Shown: positions 10,838 through 24,106 of the stretch, piece by piece | Position numbering within the stretch: position 1 is the first letter of the stretch | How the letters are laid out: each line of letters opens with the position of its first letter | Assembly (NCBI GenBank): GCA_030686995.1 | Contig: JARVZY010002417.1 | Location: forward strand, 24,001 to 88,000 | Direction: 5' to 3' | From: Artemisia argyi | Lineage: Eukaryota; Streptophyta; Magnoliopsida; Asterales; Asteraceae | DNA: 64,000 bases | Notes under the pieces: generated by a model | What the model saw: the letters and a program-made list of their open reading frames with translations, nothing else | What the model was told of the DNA's origin: nothing | Database searches by the model: none | Translations under genes and position numbers: made by a program

Positions 10838-12376
10838 TTGGAACGAAATCCGATTGTTAACAAGTATTTGAAAAGGAACGAGAGGAAGAGGATTACTTTC
10901 AGTTTGAAACTGGAGTCTAATGAAAATGTCAAATTTTCTCATGTCCAAAACAAAGATGAGAAGAATGCATATAGGGAACGCCTTTCAAAACTTCAAGAGA
11001 GGAAGATTGCTAAGCCTAGGTTGATTGAGTGGGAATTGCTTGAGGAGTATGAATGTGAAGATCAATTGAGGAGCATGATGACTATGATTTATGTGTATCC
11101 TGGTGATGGAGATAGGTTTGAAGATTATTCTTGGGAAAGAGCTTTTAGTATTCGTGAAGATGTTTACAAGGAATGGTGTTTGGAGTTCTTTTCTACGTTC
11201 TACTTTGATAGAAAGGTAAATGATGTTCTTGGGGATGTTTGTGTTTGGTTTAGATTGTGTGGTCGCGAACATGCTTTATCTTTGCCAAAATTTGCAGTTG
11301 CACTTGGTTTGTATGAGGAGAGTGAGATTCAACATAGGTTGTTTCGACCACATTTTGTGAGTTTAGCTAGAGGTAATGATCACACGGGTATTGACGAATA
11401 TTGAAATAGAATTGGTGATCCAACTTGTCTTAGGAGAAATTCTTCTAGGATTAGGAATCCATTGTTGAAGGTTTTACAAAAGTTGATTTCTTGGGGATTG
11501 ATACATAGGAGTGGTGGACAAGACAAATGTAGTCAACCGGACCTATGGGTGATGAAGTTGTTGGAAGAAGACAAGAACGGGAATGTGGCATGGATTATTG
11601 CTGAGTATCTTTCTAAGAGAGCACCGGGGATTAAGAAACAAAGTGATGTTTGTGGAGGTCATTATGTGACCACGTTGGCTAAAAATCTTGGGTATTTTAA
11701 TGATGATGAGTTGAGGAAGTGTAGAGTGAGATTGGAGAGTGAGATATGGGATGCTTTTAGTTTTGGGAAAACATTGGATAGGATTAACAAGACTTTGGGA
11801 CCTTGGATCGAACCAAGTGTGGGGGCACAATCCGGAGCTTATGCGGGAGCGCCATCACAACCTCAAATGGGGAGTTTTCCGGGTAGTACCCAAAGTGGTT
11901 TTGATTCAGGATGGGGTGATTGGAACCGTGAATTAAATGCTATTGAGTGTAGGGATGTTTGGAGAGATTCAATGCAAATGAGGAATAATTACAACTATGA
12001 TTATTCCATGCCTATGATCCAACATTTGGCACAAGATTCCAATTATGAGGTACCTCCCTACAACCCACCAAATGTTCCACCATACCCTTTACCATATTCT
12101 CCATATCCTGGACCATACCCCTATTCTAATCCTGGTTATTCACCATTTCCCGATCCATATCCTCCATACGGTAGACTTCCTGAGTATGGTAGTTTAGGTG
12201 TTAATATGGGTGGACCAAGTTTTAATCCTGGAGGATCGAGTTATGATGTTAGAGGTTCGTCGTCAAGAGCTTGTAAGAAGAAGAGACGAGTGGTGGACGA
12301 GGACGATGAAGAAGATGTTGATGAGGATGAAGAGGAAAGCGAGGACGAGTTCGTTCGTTCCGATGTGAGTTATTGA
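10838..12376 (+). pseudogene. Element A ORF1-like protein (Athila ORF-1 / plant transposon protein family), one in-frame stop
   Basis: A single frame runs to TGA at 12374-12376 with one internal TGA at 11402-11404, probably a former Trp codon. The central block (CLEFFSTFYFD, then VCVWFRLCGREHALSLPKF, then ALGLY) resembles the ATHILA ORF-1 family. After the stop comes LLKVLQKLISWGL and a region ending GHYVTTLAKNLGYF, then a Gly/Pro/Tyr-rich tail (PYPLPYSPYPGPYPY) and a very acidic C-terminus. The role of this family is unknown; it replaces pol here, directly downstream of the protease-like frame. No clear ATG precedes the conserved part: 10838 is TTG, so the true start is upstream or joined by splicing. 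Confidence 0.75.
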
Positions 12377-13223
12377 TGGTGACGTTTGATCACATGGATT
12401 ATGGTTGGTTTTAAAAACAATTATGTGTCGAACAATTTCTATTTCTATTATCTTTAACTATTTCTATTAGGATTTATAACGTAACTTAATTTTATATTTA
12501 TTTGGTTTAGATATGTTTTTGTTTGTGTTTGTTTGGTTGTTTTGTATATTTTGCAGTTTTCTTGCAGGAGTTTTATTACGGAAGCATATAGTTGATCAAC
12601 GTTTGGAGTCGGTAAACTCATTTGCTTATTATGATTAAATATGCATGTTGCGTATTTAACTCCGGCATTTTTTAAATTTTTCCATTTCCTTTACTTTGAA
12701 GTTATTTTTTTTTATTACACTGAGGACAATGCAAAACTTAAGTGTGGGGGAAGGAAGAAAATAAAAAAATTGCATAATTTTTAATATTGTTTTAATTTTA
12801 AAATTTTCGTTTCAGAGTCGTGAACTTTAGCAACTAGTAGTAGTTCGCCCTTCATATTTTAGTTAAAATAAGGTTGATTTCATGGTAAATAATAATGATA
12901 TTTTTGGAGAATAAATTCAAGTTTTAAAGAGCAATTCATCTCGGAATTGATAACATTTGCTAGCACAATCTTATACCCTTATTACTTTAAATAGTGAGGA
13001 TTAGTTTTTTTATGAGAATAGTATTTCTTATACTATTTACATATTTCATGATGAGTGTGCCGGTGGTTGTGTTAATTCTAGAACTTGTACTTGTTATGCA
13101 TTACGGTTAAAATCATTTTCGAATGATAATGATATATTCATATGATAAGAGGCAAACTTAGGAATAAAACCAAATGGCCATCCATTTACAAAATAATTTT
13201 TGCTAACCACATTGGTTAGTTAA
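12377..13223 (+). other. Element A 3' noncoding region with internal purine tract
   Basis: No coding frame. At 12740-12759 the sequence AAGTGTGGGGGAAGGAAG closely repeats the terminal purine tract of A (24093-24106) and follows a TGAGGACAATG motif I associate with Athila noncoding regions. The last five bases, GTTAA, are the target duplication of element B. Confidence 0.6.
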
Positions 13224-16200
13224 TGTCACACCCCCAGAAATCGGGTCCAGCGGAAGCATACATGTAGCTGGGGTGTAACTCAATTGGTATTACAACACAA
13301 GTTCAAAAATGGTTTTCACTTGAATCATTTAGTATAAGATAGTTTAATCAAAAATGTTGAGTTTACATTGTTAAAAATAGCGCGGAAGTAGGCCCTTAAA
13401 ATAGTTTAAAATGGTCCCCATATGAATATCAGAGTCTTCTATGACCATGCCATGCCCTGCCAAAACCTCCTGTAGCGTGCCATTGCTTAATACCTGAAAA
13501 TACATGCTAAAGTGTCAACACGAGGTTGGTGAGTTCATAGTTTTAAGTAAACAAGTATTTCCCGTAAACAAGTGTTCCCAGAAATCAAGTATTTCTCAGC
13601 AAAGGCATCGTAAATCCACTCAGTTGCAAGTCCCGCCATAAGAGACTTGTAACCTGTGTGTTTACAACCCACTGCCAAAAGTAATATGTTTAAGTAAACA
13701 AGTCATTTGCGGAACACGAGATTTTCAGTAGCAAGACAATATAACAAATACAATGTCACAGCTAAAAATAAGGTATACAGTGCCTAAAGCTCATGACCCC
13801 GAAGCTCGACGTAATCGTATGCAATCAAGCATAAAATGCCCTAATTAAGTGTTTTCCAGACACTCGGAAGTAATCCGAATGATATGCGTCCGTTTAACAG
13901 GTTGGCGCGACCAACTCGGACGGGGTGTCAACCCAAATAGATCTATCCACAGCATTCGCGCTCACACGCATGTAATTAACGGTTCATGATAAAGGGGACT
14001 TCAGTGGCAGTAATAGGTAACTCAGGCAAAGTAACAGTTTTATATTTATTTCCGCAAAAGCAAGAACTTGTGTTCATAAGAAAGAAATCAAGGATGGAAT
14101 AAGTAATTCATAATGTATTCAAATAATCAATCAGGTATTTCAACCATCCAGTAATGTTTGAGAAAATGAATCGCATTCAAGTAAAACAAGCATTGAATTT
14201 AAATAGTAAGGAGCATGTATCTTCCCCCAAAACAGTTGTAAAACAAGTAAAAGTAGGGGTTATGAACTCACCTGGTGCAATAGCTACGATGACAACAATG
14301 AATACACAGAAATGAGGCACGATCTCTAACCGCAACCTAATATGAATGATATGATCTAATGTAAGAAATGAAATGACGCTACACATGCAAATACGTATGT
14401 TATCGATACCACTCGTTAGTTTTGAAAATAACATTTATCGTCGAAAAATACAGTTTTGATGTCTCGTTAAGTTAATAACCAGTTTTCATGTAAATATGTT
14501 GAAACGGTACTCCACGATCCTTGTTTGGTGGTCTATCGGCAAATATAAGGTTTTCGTTGCAAAAATAACATTTTCATTACTCGAAAATATGCCCAAAATG
14601 GCCTCGCAAAACAAGTCGCGAAAGGTTGTACGTTAAGGGTTAGTGGTGAAACTCGGCGTTTTTGAAAACCTTGTAATAATATCTAGAAGTCGTGTCATTT
14701 AACTTTTTGCTATACGGGTCTTGATCGATGAGAAAATCGACTCTTATTGTTGTTACTTGAAAGTATTATGTTCAACACTTAGAAAATTTCATTATAGTAA
14801 AAGCTGTCAAAATATATATAGTTTATCGGGTATATAGATGAGGTCGTAGTTTATTCGTTATAAGTCTATTCGACGAACGGCCAATTGATTTGAAAAGCTT
14901 GTTGGAAGATCTTGATTTCATAAAACTACGGCTCGGACTCAAATTGATCCGATCATGAAGAAAAACAGCCAAGAAAGTGGTGTCTCGCAAAGACAGTTTT
15001 GCGGCAAAATAATAATAGAAAAGCTTATGGAAATTTGTAAAAATCGTCTAAGTTCAAACGCTTGTATATTTTTCGTTATAAGCTCGTTTTCTACGTTCTT
15101 TATATCCCCGGAATCGTGGGGCAACATACTAATATATTTTTGATCAGTCGGGACAGCTAGATCAAGTTTTACGTCTCGAAACAGTCCATGAAAACTGTTC
15201 AACAGCAAGCTATTTTTCAGAAAATAGTTTTCGTCGTTAAAATTGAAAATAGCATATCTTTTTCGTCGTAACTCGGATTTTAGTGATTCAAGCGGCCAAG
15301 GTTTCGTTTTTGAAAGTATTTTCTGAATATCTAACCCAATGTTAGCCGGAAACCCCTGAGTTTTCTGAAATTGGCGATTTGGGACAGAACCTATATTTGA
15401 AAGTATTTTTCGTTGATAATATTCGGAAAATCATATCTCCTTCGTTATTAACTCGTTTTTATCCCCGTTTTCGGCCATAGTTTCATATCGGAATATATTT
15501 TCTAAATCTTTGGTCCAAAGTTACACCCTAGACCCTGAGTTTCCCACGTTTTACAAAAATGGACAGCAGCTTTGAAAGTTTGTCAAAATCAACTTTTCTA
15601 GTTTGTAACTTGTTCAAGGCTTAACCAAACTATTTCCAATCAACTCCACAAATACCCAATCCTACCATACACCTTCTTAGGGTGTCATGGGTTCCTAAAC
15701 ATCACCAAAAATGGTGGATCTCATGAGATTGATAATAAAAATTATAGATCTATGTTTATAAACAAAAATAAACAATAAGTGGTATGGATCATAGTATATT
15801 TGCATGTTTTTGTTACTAGATCATAAAAAGACATCAACAAATAGTTTGAAAGATTAGAAAAATGATTAGTAACTTACTTGTGATGATTATTAAGAAGTGA
15901 TGATGAAAACCCATTTAATCTTTGTGGTTTTTATTTCAAAACCCAAACTAGATTATTACTAGGACTTGATAAACACCTTGATCTTGAAAAATTAGTGATT
16001 TCTTCCTTGTTTTGTTTCTTGGCCGATTCATATAGAGAGAAAGAAAGAGATGAGAACTTTTTTTTTCCTTAGCTAGTGGTTTTGTTTTATAAAATGAGAA
16101 ATGAGATACTAGTATTAGTATATATTTAATTTAGGGAAGAGGCAAGATCCATAAAAGGAGGAGGCCTAGGGGGGGGGGGGGCGGCAAAATGGAAGAAAAA

Positions 16201-16979
16201 AAGAAAATGTGTGGGCTATTAAATGAACTTGTCCAAGAGTGTATGTATTAGTTGGTTTTTGTGGTGTATTAGGTATTACCGGGTACCGAGTTATCAAAAA
16301 GTAAATCGTAACGAGATGAAATAAAATATGACAAAGTTGTAAAAGTTGTAAAATAATATTCCTTTCAAGAATCGGGTGTCAAAATAATTATCGAATTGAA
16401 ATAACGCAAACCGACGAAGTAATAAGCTCTGACCGTAACATATAGTAATTGGTTTGAAAATACCGGGTAAACTAAAAGTATCATTTTTATATTATTTTAA
16501 GGAGTATAAAAATATGTTAGGATCGTAGTCGGGAGTATTGGGTATACGTTCGTAGTAAAAACTGTGTGGTAACGTTAATTACAAATTAAGCATACGTATA
16601 TAGAAATAATGCATATCCGTGTAGGGCCTAAAATGTGATGATGATGTAACCGAGGATATGTAGACTACTCCAGTCTATATGACGTGTCATTAATGAATGA
16701 TGCATGTATTTACAGCGAAACCACATTGGTTACGCGAATTTGAAGACTCGTAAACTCAGTTTACGATGAAATGAACGGCAATCGTGAATAGTGATTTCCT
16801 TCCAGAAATGAATAGTGTCATATGAATAGTAAAATTTTTGAACGCTTCTCAGAATCACAAACTGACTCCGAAAATGATGAATAGTAAAATGATGAATAGT
16901 GACCGGTGAATAGTAAATGATGAATAGTAACTGATGAATAGTGAATAGGAGAAATGTCCTGAAAATGCGGGTTGTTACA
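13224..16979 (-). repeat. Left LTR of B (3' LTR in element orientation)
   Basis: Plus-strand ends are TGTCACACC and TTGTTACA. It contains a poly-G run near 16170-16182 and an array of GAATAGT words at 16785-16949. Short frames here are copied at identical places in the other LTR and are not genes. Confidence 0.93.
16785..16949. repeat. TGAATAGT word array in the left LTR of B
   Basis: About ten irregularly spaced copies of GAATAGT, often as ATGATGAATAGTAA. The array recurs at 22954-23117 in the other LTR and in weaker form in solo LTR H (59945-59985). Confidence 0.8.
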
Positions 16980-19385
16980 GTCTCACCCTCTTAAAAGGAA
17001 CTTCGTCCCGAAGTTCAGTTTGTGTTGGTCTCTAGAGTGGTATTGGTTAAAAGATGATGATATAATCGTGTAAGCTACTGAGCTCTAACAAGGTTCAAGT
17101 CTGACGGCCACTAGGCCTACTCTGTCAGAAATTGTAAATGGTTCAGTGTATATCAGGTTTAACTTTATGAAGTTTTCTGAATGGTATTATGCCTTTCCTA
17201 GGCAGAACTTTCAACATAATCATGCCACGAACTTGAAATTCTACTGGTTTACCGCTTATCGAACTTGTAATTGATTCTTGATTTGTAGGAAATTCCTGGT
17301 TATTTCATGAATGCTTACGGGACTAGTGAGTTGGGCTTTTCCAAGTTTTGATCCGTCAATGGATGTTGACACATCGACCATAGAGTGCTTCAAATGGTGT
17401 AGTCTCTAAGCTCGTTTGGTAACTATGGTTATAAAGGAATCTGATTTATGGCAAATGGTTAATCCAACCATTTCTAGAGTCAATCACTCATGCTCTTAGC
17501 ATATCTTCCTATGTTTGAATCGATCTCAAATCTCTGACCATTGGTCTGCAGATGATAGGTGGTGTGGTTCCAAAGAGATCTTAATGAAATTGTTAGGAGT
17601 TGAGGTGGATCAAATTCCTTTATTAGGAATAATTGAAATGGGTATCATGAATCTTGTTTCGAAAGACTTACAGGGTTAAATCCGTAATAGGGTGTTGTTG
17701 AAAATAATAGATTAGGATAAGGTTGTGATCCTCCGCAGGATGTCAGGAATTGAGTCTTTCTCCACCTACGGTGCTTAGTCTCCATTACTAAGATTTTCCC
17801 CAAGTTATAGGTCATCAACTCACAAACTCCTAAAGGTATAAGTGAAGTGATTGATTTTCAAAGTTTGTTTTGAGATGGTGTTTTGTTCATAAACCTTTCC
17901 CGAATAAATGAATTTACAAGTTTAAGCAAACGGCTTTTTAGGTAACATCCTTCTTGATGTTTCAAAATTTAGTAGTTATGCAATATAGGAAAATTTTCAA
18001 CATAAGGTGGATAGTATGATTTACCAAAGATCGATGTTTAAAATTTTGTAACATTCAATAGTTTTGTAAAAGATTAGCCAAAAGGAATTTGCTTGTCAAA
18101 ATAAGTGCATCAGAAAAGTATTTCTTACAAGATATATGTTTTGTATAATGGTAGTTTTGGAGAAAATTCATTTAAAAATGAAAGTATTAAGAGGATAAAA
18201 TAGCCAGGTATGTATGTATGCACAAATGCATAGGTGTCTAACATGTTTGAATAAAGGCTATTGGTGAGGACATGTTCAATTTATAGTCTTGGTTAAGAGG
18301 TTGGATTTATCTCTATGGTGTTGCTTAGTGAACACTCGTATCTAAATGAATCTTGTAATTCAGTCAAGCCAATACTTTCTAGATGATAGAATTTTGGCGA
18401 TCAGGCCAGTGATAGTGGTTCGAATTGTTTTGTGATATCCTGAGATTTCTGTTGAGTTATGAATGATCTTAAGGTACCGAAGGATCATCCTCATAGAAGG
18501 TATGGAAAGTCTTTCCTAAGGAGGTCATTGATAATATCCACTTATCAATATAGGGAGTAGTGAGGGATGAGTGACATCAGAATCTATAGAGTGTCACCTA
18601 ATTCTTTGTATATATGGAGGTGGGGAAAAGAAATGATAGTGATGGTGAGAAGGGAAGAGACTGTGACAACTGCAACAAAATGAGATTGTGACAAAAGAAA
18701 ATACTGTGATATGAGTGTATTGTACATAAATATGAAAGTTCATGAAATAAAATGACTAGTTGACATGCTTCCAATCGGTGGTTTACGAAGTGATGAAAAG
18801 TATGAAGGTTCCAACAACGAGAGAATACACACACATGGATGAAACATTTGGAAAATGAGTTGAGAATTCAATCCAGACATAATCTTATTATAACCATTCT
18901 CAGTGTTTCAAAATTCACTTCTGAGTCAGACATAGGTGGTAAGCCTATATCTCACTATCCCGGGTTGAATATAAATGACCAGTCTATATTCCACCGAGGT
19001 TCCATGAATTTTGAAATACTCTGTTCAGTTATACTAATACCATGTCCTTCACAAATACCAAGACGTTCTAAAAGACAAAAGCAGGTGACCAAACTCGAGG
19101 TCAAATGATGAAACTATGCAAGGAAAAACATAACACGGTGATATATATGATACGTGAACATGCTTATATAAAAGACAATTATAGTAATCAACTATAATAA
19201 ATGAATATAATATACCAGATAATGAGATAACAATCTCATCACCTATGTCAGCAACTAACCACAAATGAGGCTTCAGCTTGGCAGGCAGGCACGTGACGGT
19301 CATAGGGTTAAGTTTTCTTGAAAGTAGCTATAGTCTAGGTTTTAAAAACACTTAGTTCGCTATAGCCAAAGCTCTGATACCAATC
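16980..19385 (-). other. Internal region of B, no coding capacity
   Basis: 2.4 kb without a convincing frame on either strand. The left edge holds the purine tract (minus strand AAGAGGGTGAGAC next to TGTAACAACC). The right edge holds the primer site. The middle shows no family I recognise; it may carry packaging and dimerisation signals only. Confidence 0.75.
19371..19382 (-). other. Primer binding site of B (tRNA-iMet type)
   Basis: The minus strand reads TGGTATCAGAGC three bases from the LTR end (TGACA then GAT), the standard initiator-Met primer site. It fixes element orientation. Confidence 0.88.
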
Positions 19386-22300
19386 TGTCACACCCCCAGA
19401 AATCGGGTCCAGCGGAAGCATACATGTAGCTGGGGTGTAACTCAATTGGTATTACAACACAAGTTCAAAAATGGTTTTCACTTGAATCATTTAGTATAAG
19501 ATAGTTTAATCAAAAATGTTGAGTTTACATTGTTAAAAATAGCGCGGAAGTAGGCCCTTAAAATAGTTTAAAATGGTCCCCATATGAATATCAGAGTCTT
19601 CTATGACCATGCCATGCCCTGCCAAAACTTCCTGTAGCGTGCCATTGCTTAATACCTGAAAATACATGCTAAAGTGTCAACACGAGGTTGGTGAGTTCAT
19701 AGTTTTAAGTAAACAAGTATTTCCCGTAAACAAGTGTTCCCAGAAATCAAGTATTTCCCAGCAAAGACATCGTAAATCCACACAGTTGCAAGTCCCGTCA
19801 TAAGAGACTTGTAACCTGTGTGTTTACAACCCACTGCCAAAAGTAATATGTTTAAGTAAACAAGTCATTTGCGGAACACGAGATTTTCAGTAGCAAGACA
19901 ATATAACAAATACAATGTCACAGCTAAAAATAAGGTATACAGTGCCTAAAGCTCATGACCCCGAAGCTCGACGTAATCGTATGCAATCAAGCATAAAATG
20001 CCCCAATTAAGTGTTTGCCAGACACTCGGAAGTAATCCGAATGATATGCGTCCGTTTAACAGGTTGGCGCGACCAACTCGGACGGGGTGTCAACCCAAAT
20101 AGATCTATCCACAGCATTCGCGCTCACACGCATGTAATTAACGGTTCATGATAAAGGGGACTTCAGTGGCAGTAATAGGTAACTCAGGCAAAGTAACAGT
20201 TTTATATTTATTTCCGCAAAAGCAAGAACTTGTGTTCATAAGAAAGAAATCAAGGATGGAATAAGTAATTCATAATGTATTCAAATAATCAATCAGGTAT
20301 TTCAACCATCCAGTAATGTTTGAGAAAATGAATCGCATTCAAGTAAAACAAGCATTGAATTTAAATAGTAAGGAACATGTATCTTCCCCCAAAACAGTTG
20401 TAAAACAAGTAAAAGTAGGGGTTATGAACTCACCTGGTGCAATAGCTACGATGACAACAATGAATACACAGAAATGAGGCACGATATCTAACCGCAACCT
20501 AATATGAATGATATGATCTAATGTAAGAAATGAAATGACGCTACACATGCAAATACGTATGTTATCGATACCACTCGTTAGTTTTGAAAATAACATTTAT
20601 CGTCGAAAAATACAGTTTTGATGTCTCGTTAAGTTAATAACCAGTTTTCATGTAAATATGTTGAAACGGTACTCCACGATCCTTGTTTGGTGGTCTATCG
20701 GAAAATATAAGGTTTTCGTTGCAAAAATAACATTTTCATTACTCGAAAATATGCCCAAAATGGCCTCGCAAAACAAGTCGCGAAAGGTTGCACGTTAAGG
20801 GTTAGTGGTGAAACTCGGCGTTTTTGAAAACCTTGTAATAATATCTAGAAGTCGTGTCATTTAACTTTTGGCTATACGGGTCTTGATCGATGAGAAAATC
20901 GACTCTTATTGTTGTTACTTGAAAGTATTATGTTCAACACTTAGAAAATTTCATTATAGTAAAAGCTGTCAAAATATATATAGTTTATCGGGTATATAGA
21001 TGAGGTCGTAGTTTATTCGTTATAAGTCTATTCGACGAACGGCCAATTGATTTGAAAAGCTTGTTGGAAGATCTTGATTTCATAAAACTACGGATCGGAC
21101 TCAAATTGATCCGATCATGAAGAAAAACAACCAAGAAAGTGGTGTCTCGCAAAGACAGTTTTGCGGCAAAATAATAATAGAAAAGCTTATGGAAATTTGT
21201 AAAAATCGTCTAAGTTCAAACGCTTGTATATTTTTCGTTATAAGCTCGTTTTCTACGTTCTTTATATCCCCGGAATCGTGGGGCAACATACTAATATATT
21301 TTTGATAAGTCGGGACGGCTAGATCAAGTTTTACGTCTCGAAACAGTCCATGAAAACTGTTCAACAGCAAGCTATTTTTCAGAAAATAGTTTTCGTCGTT
21401 AAAATTGAAAATATCATATCTTTTTCGTCGTAACTCGGATTTTAGTGATTCAAGCGGCCACGGTTTTGTTTTTGAAAGTATTTTCTGAATATCTAACCCA
21501 ATGTTAGCCGGAAACCCCTGAGTTTTCTGAAATTGGCGATTTGGGACAAAACCTATATTTGAAAGTATTTTTCGTTGTTAATATTCGGAAAATCATATCT
21601 CCTTCGTTATTAACTCGTTTTTATCCCCGTTTTCGGCCATAGTTTCGTCTCGGAATATATTTTCTAAATCTTTGGTCCAAAGTTACACCCTAGACCCTGA
21701 GTTTCCCACGTTTTACAAAAATGGACAGCAGCTTTGAAAGTTTGTCAAAATCAACTTTTCTAGTTTGTAACTTGTTCAAGGCTTAACCAAACTATTTCAA
21801 ATCAACCCCACAAATTCCCAATCCTACTATACACCTTCTTAGGGTGTCATGGGTTCCTAAACATCACCAAAAATGGTGGATCTCATGAGATTGATAATAA
21901 AAATTATAGATCTATGTTTATAAACAAAAATAAACAATAAGTGGTATGAATCATAGTATATTTGCATGTTTTTGTTACTAGATCATAAAAAGACATCAAC
22001 AAATAGTTTGAAAGATTAGAAAAATGATTAGTAACTTACTTGTGATGATTATTAAGAAGTGATGATGAAAACCCATTTAATCTTTGTGATTTTTATTTCA
22101 AAACCCAAACTAGATTATTACTAGGACTTGATAAACACCTTGATCTTGAAAAATTAGTGATTTCTTCCTTGTTGTGTTTCTTGGCCGATTCATATAGAGA
22201 GAAAGAAAGAGATGAGAACTTTTTTTTCCTTAGCTAGTGGTTTTGTTTTATAAAATGAGAAATGAGATACTAGTATTAGTATATATTTAATTTAGGGAGG

Positions 22301-23147
22301 AGGTAAGATCCATAAAAGGAGGAGGCCTAGCGGGGGGGGGGGGGGGGGGCGGCAAAATGGAAGAAAAAAAGAAAATGTGTGGGCTATTAAATGAGCTTGT
22401 CCAAGAGTGTATGTATTAGTTGGTTTTTGTGGTGTATTAGGTGTTACCGGGTACCGAGTTATCAAAAAGTAAATCGTAACGAGATGAAATAAAATATGAC
22501 GAAGTTGTAAAAGTTGTAAAATAATATTCCTTTCAAGAATCGGGTGTCAAAATAATTATCGAATTGAAATAACGCAAACCGACGAAGTAATAAGCTCCGA
22601 CCGTAACATATAGTAATTGGTTTGAAAATACCGGGTAAACTAAAAGTATCATTTTTATATTATTTTAATGAGTATAAAAATATGTTAGGATCGTAGTCGG
22701 GAGTATTGGGTATACGTTCGTAGTAAAAACTGTGTGGTAACGTTAATTACAAATTAAGCATACGTATATAGAAATAATGCATATCCGTGTAGGGCCTAAA
22801 ATGTGATGATGATGTAACCGAGGATATGTAGACTACTCCAGTCTATATGACGTGTCATTAATGAATGATGCATGTATTTACAGCGAAACCACATTGGTTA
22901 CGCGAATTTGAAGACTCGTAAACTCAGTTTACGATGAAATGAACGGCAATCGTGAATAGTGATTTCCTTCCGGGAATGAATAGTGTCATATGAATAGTAA
23001 AATTTTTGAACGCTTCTCGGAATCACAAACTGACTCCGTAAATGATGAATAGTAAAATGATGAATAGTGACCGGTGAATAGTAAATGATGAATAGTAACT
23101 GATGAATAGTGAATAGGAGAAATGTCCTGAAAATGCGGGTTGTTACA
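19386..23147 (-). repeat. Right LTR of B (5' LTR in element orientation)
   Basis: 3762 bp, same ends as the left LTR. Indels are mostly in the poly-G run, which is longer here (about 22333-22349). GTTAA follows at 23148-23152. Confidence 0.93.
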
Positions 23148-23152
23148 GTTAA

Positions 23153-24106
23153 CCTCGTATTTGGAACCCATTTGTTAGCGTTCATCTTTAGCGCTAGATA
23201 CCCTTAGTTTCACCCTTTGACCCATCCTTTTCATTTTGTTAAATCCAGAAAAATACAAAAAGATTTTACACTTTAAACCTTAGCTTAACCCTTGTCAAAG
23301 TCTAAATGGTGGATTGCTAGTTGCTTGGTTATTTTTTGATGATTATTAGTTAGCCACACTTCACAATTCATGTGTGTGCCATTCCAACAAAGATGAAGGT
23401 GCGTAACTTCGTGTTTTGTATTTTTTGTGGTGTATGCTTATGCGAAATGTGGGGGAGGTGTTAGAAAAAAAAAAAAAGTCATCGCAACTATAAGGTGACA
23501 AATATAGCCAATGTGTTATATTATTATGAATAAAGAAAGTCATGAGATATGTTGTTAGCCGATGTGCTAAGTTTGAAGAATATTTTTATGGTGAATCGAT
23601 GTATCAACATGTCGAAGTCGAAGAGGAGAAAGATTGTAACTATTATCATTTTTGGGTTTGTGGATTATTTGAGATTAGCAACTATGGGACTTAGACTTTG
23701 ATTTTATTTTTCTTTTAAAACCAATTTCATAAATATTCCCATGCCTTATCCTTACCTTTTTGACATAGTGTAATTATTTTGCACGAAAGTTTATAAAACC
23801 CTTAGCCTAAACATTACAACCCGAATAAAAGACCTCTTTGATGAATTATTCTATTGTTTTGATACTTGTACAAGCCTATGGTAAGAAACATAAATCATGA
23901 CTGTGCAATGAGTGATCTATTAATCGTTACACATATTGAGTGATGAGTGAATTTCAAATTATCTTCGTGAGGTGCTTAGAATTGTTATCAAGCTCTTTAT
24001 TTACTTGATTGAGTTCAAATAAGATATTTGCACTATTGCCATTGAATTCAATTTTCTTTTGATTAAGACTTGCTCGAGGGCGAGCAAAGCTCAAGTGTGG
24101 GGGATT
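23153..24106 (+). other. Element A 3' noncoding region, continued, ending in the terminal purine tract
   Basis: No credible gene. AT-rich, with a short poly-A run (23466-23477). The last bases, AAGTGTGGGGGATT (24093-24106), form the polypurine tract abutting the 3' LTR. Confidence 0.7.

Larger units (their letters stand above)
13224..23147 (-). mobile_element. Element B: non-autonomous LTR retrotransposon with 3.76 kb LTRs (LARD-like, Tekay-derived)
   Basis: Near-identical LTRs (13224-16979 and 19386-23147) are flanked by GTTAA (13219-13223 and 23148-23152). The minus-strand orientation is fixed by a tRNA-iMet primer site next to the right LTR and a purine tract next to the left LTR. The 2.4 kb interior has no recognisable gag or pol. 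The minus strand just before the left LTR still reads TELRDEVPFKRVRL and stop, like the end of Tekay pol, so it appears to derive from an autonomous chromovirus by replacement or loss of its coding region. By eye about 45 substitutions separate the LTRs (about 1.2%), making this younger than its host A. Confidence 0.92.

Noticed and set aside
14177..21370. Pairs of identical short frames at 14177/20339 and 14939/21101
   Set aside because: They are the same positions in the two LTRs of B, so they are LTR by-products.
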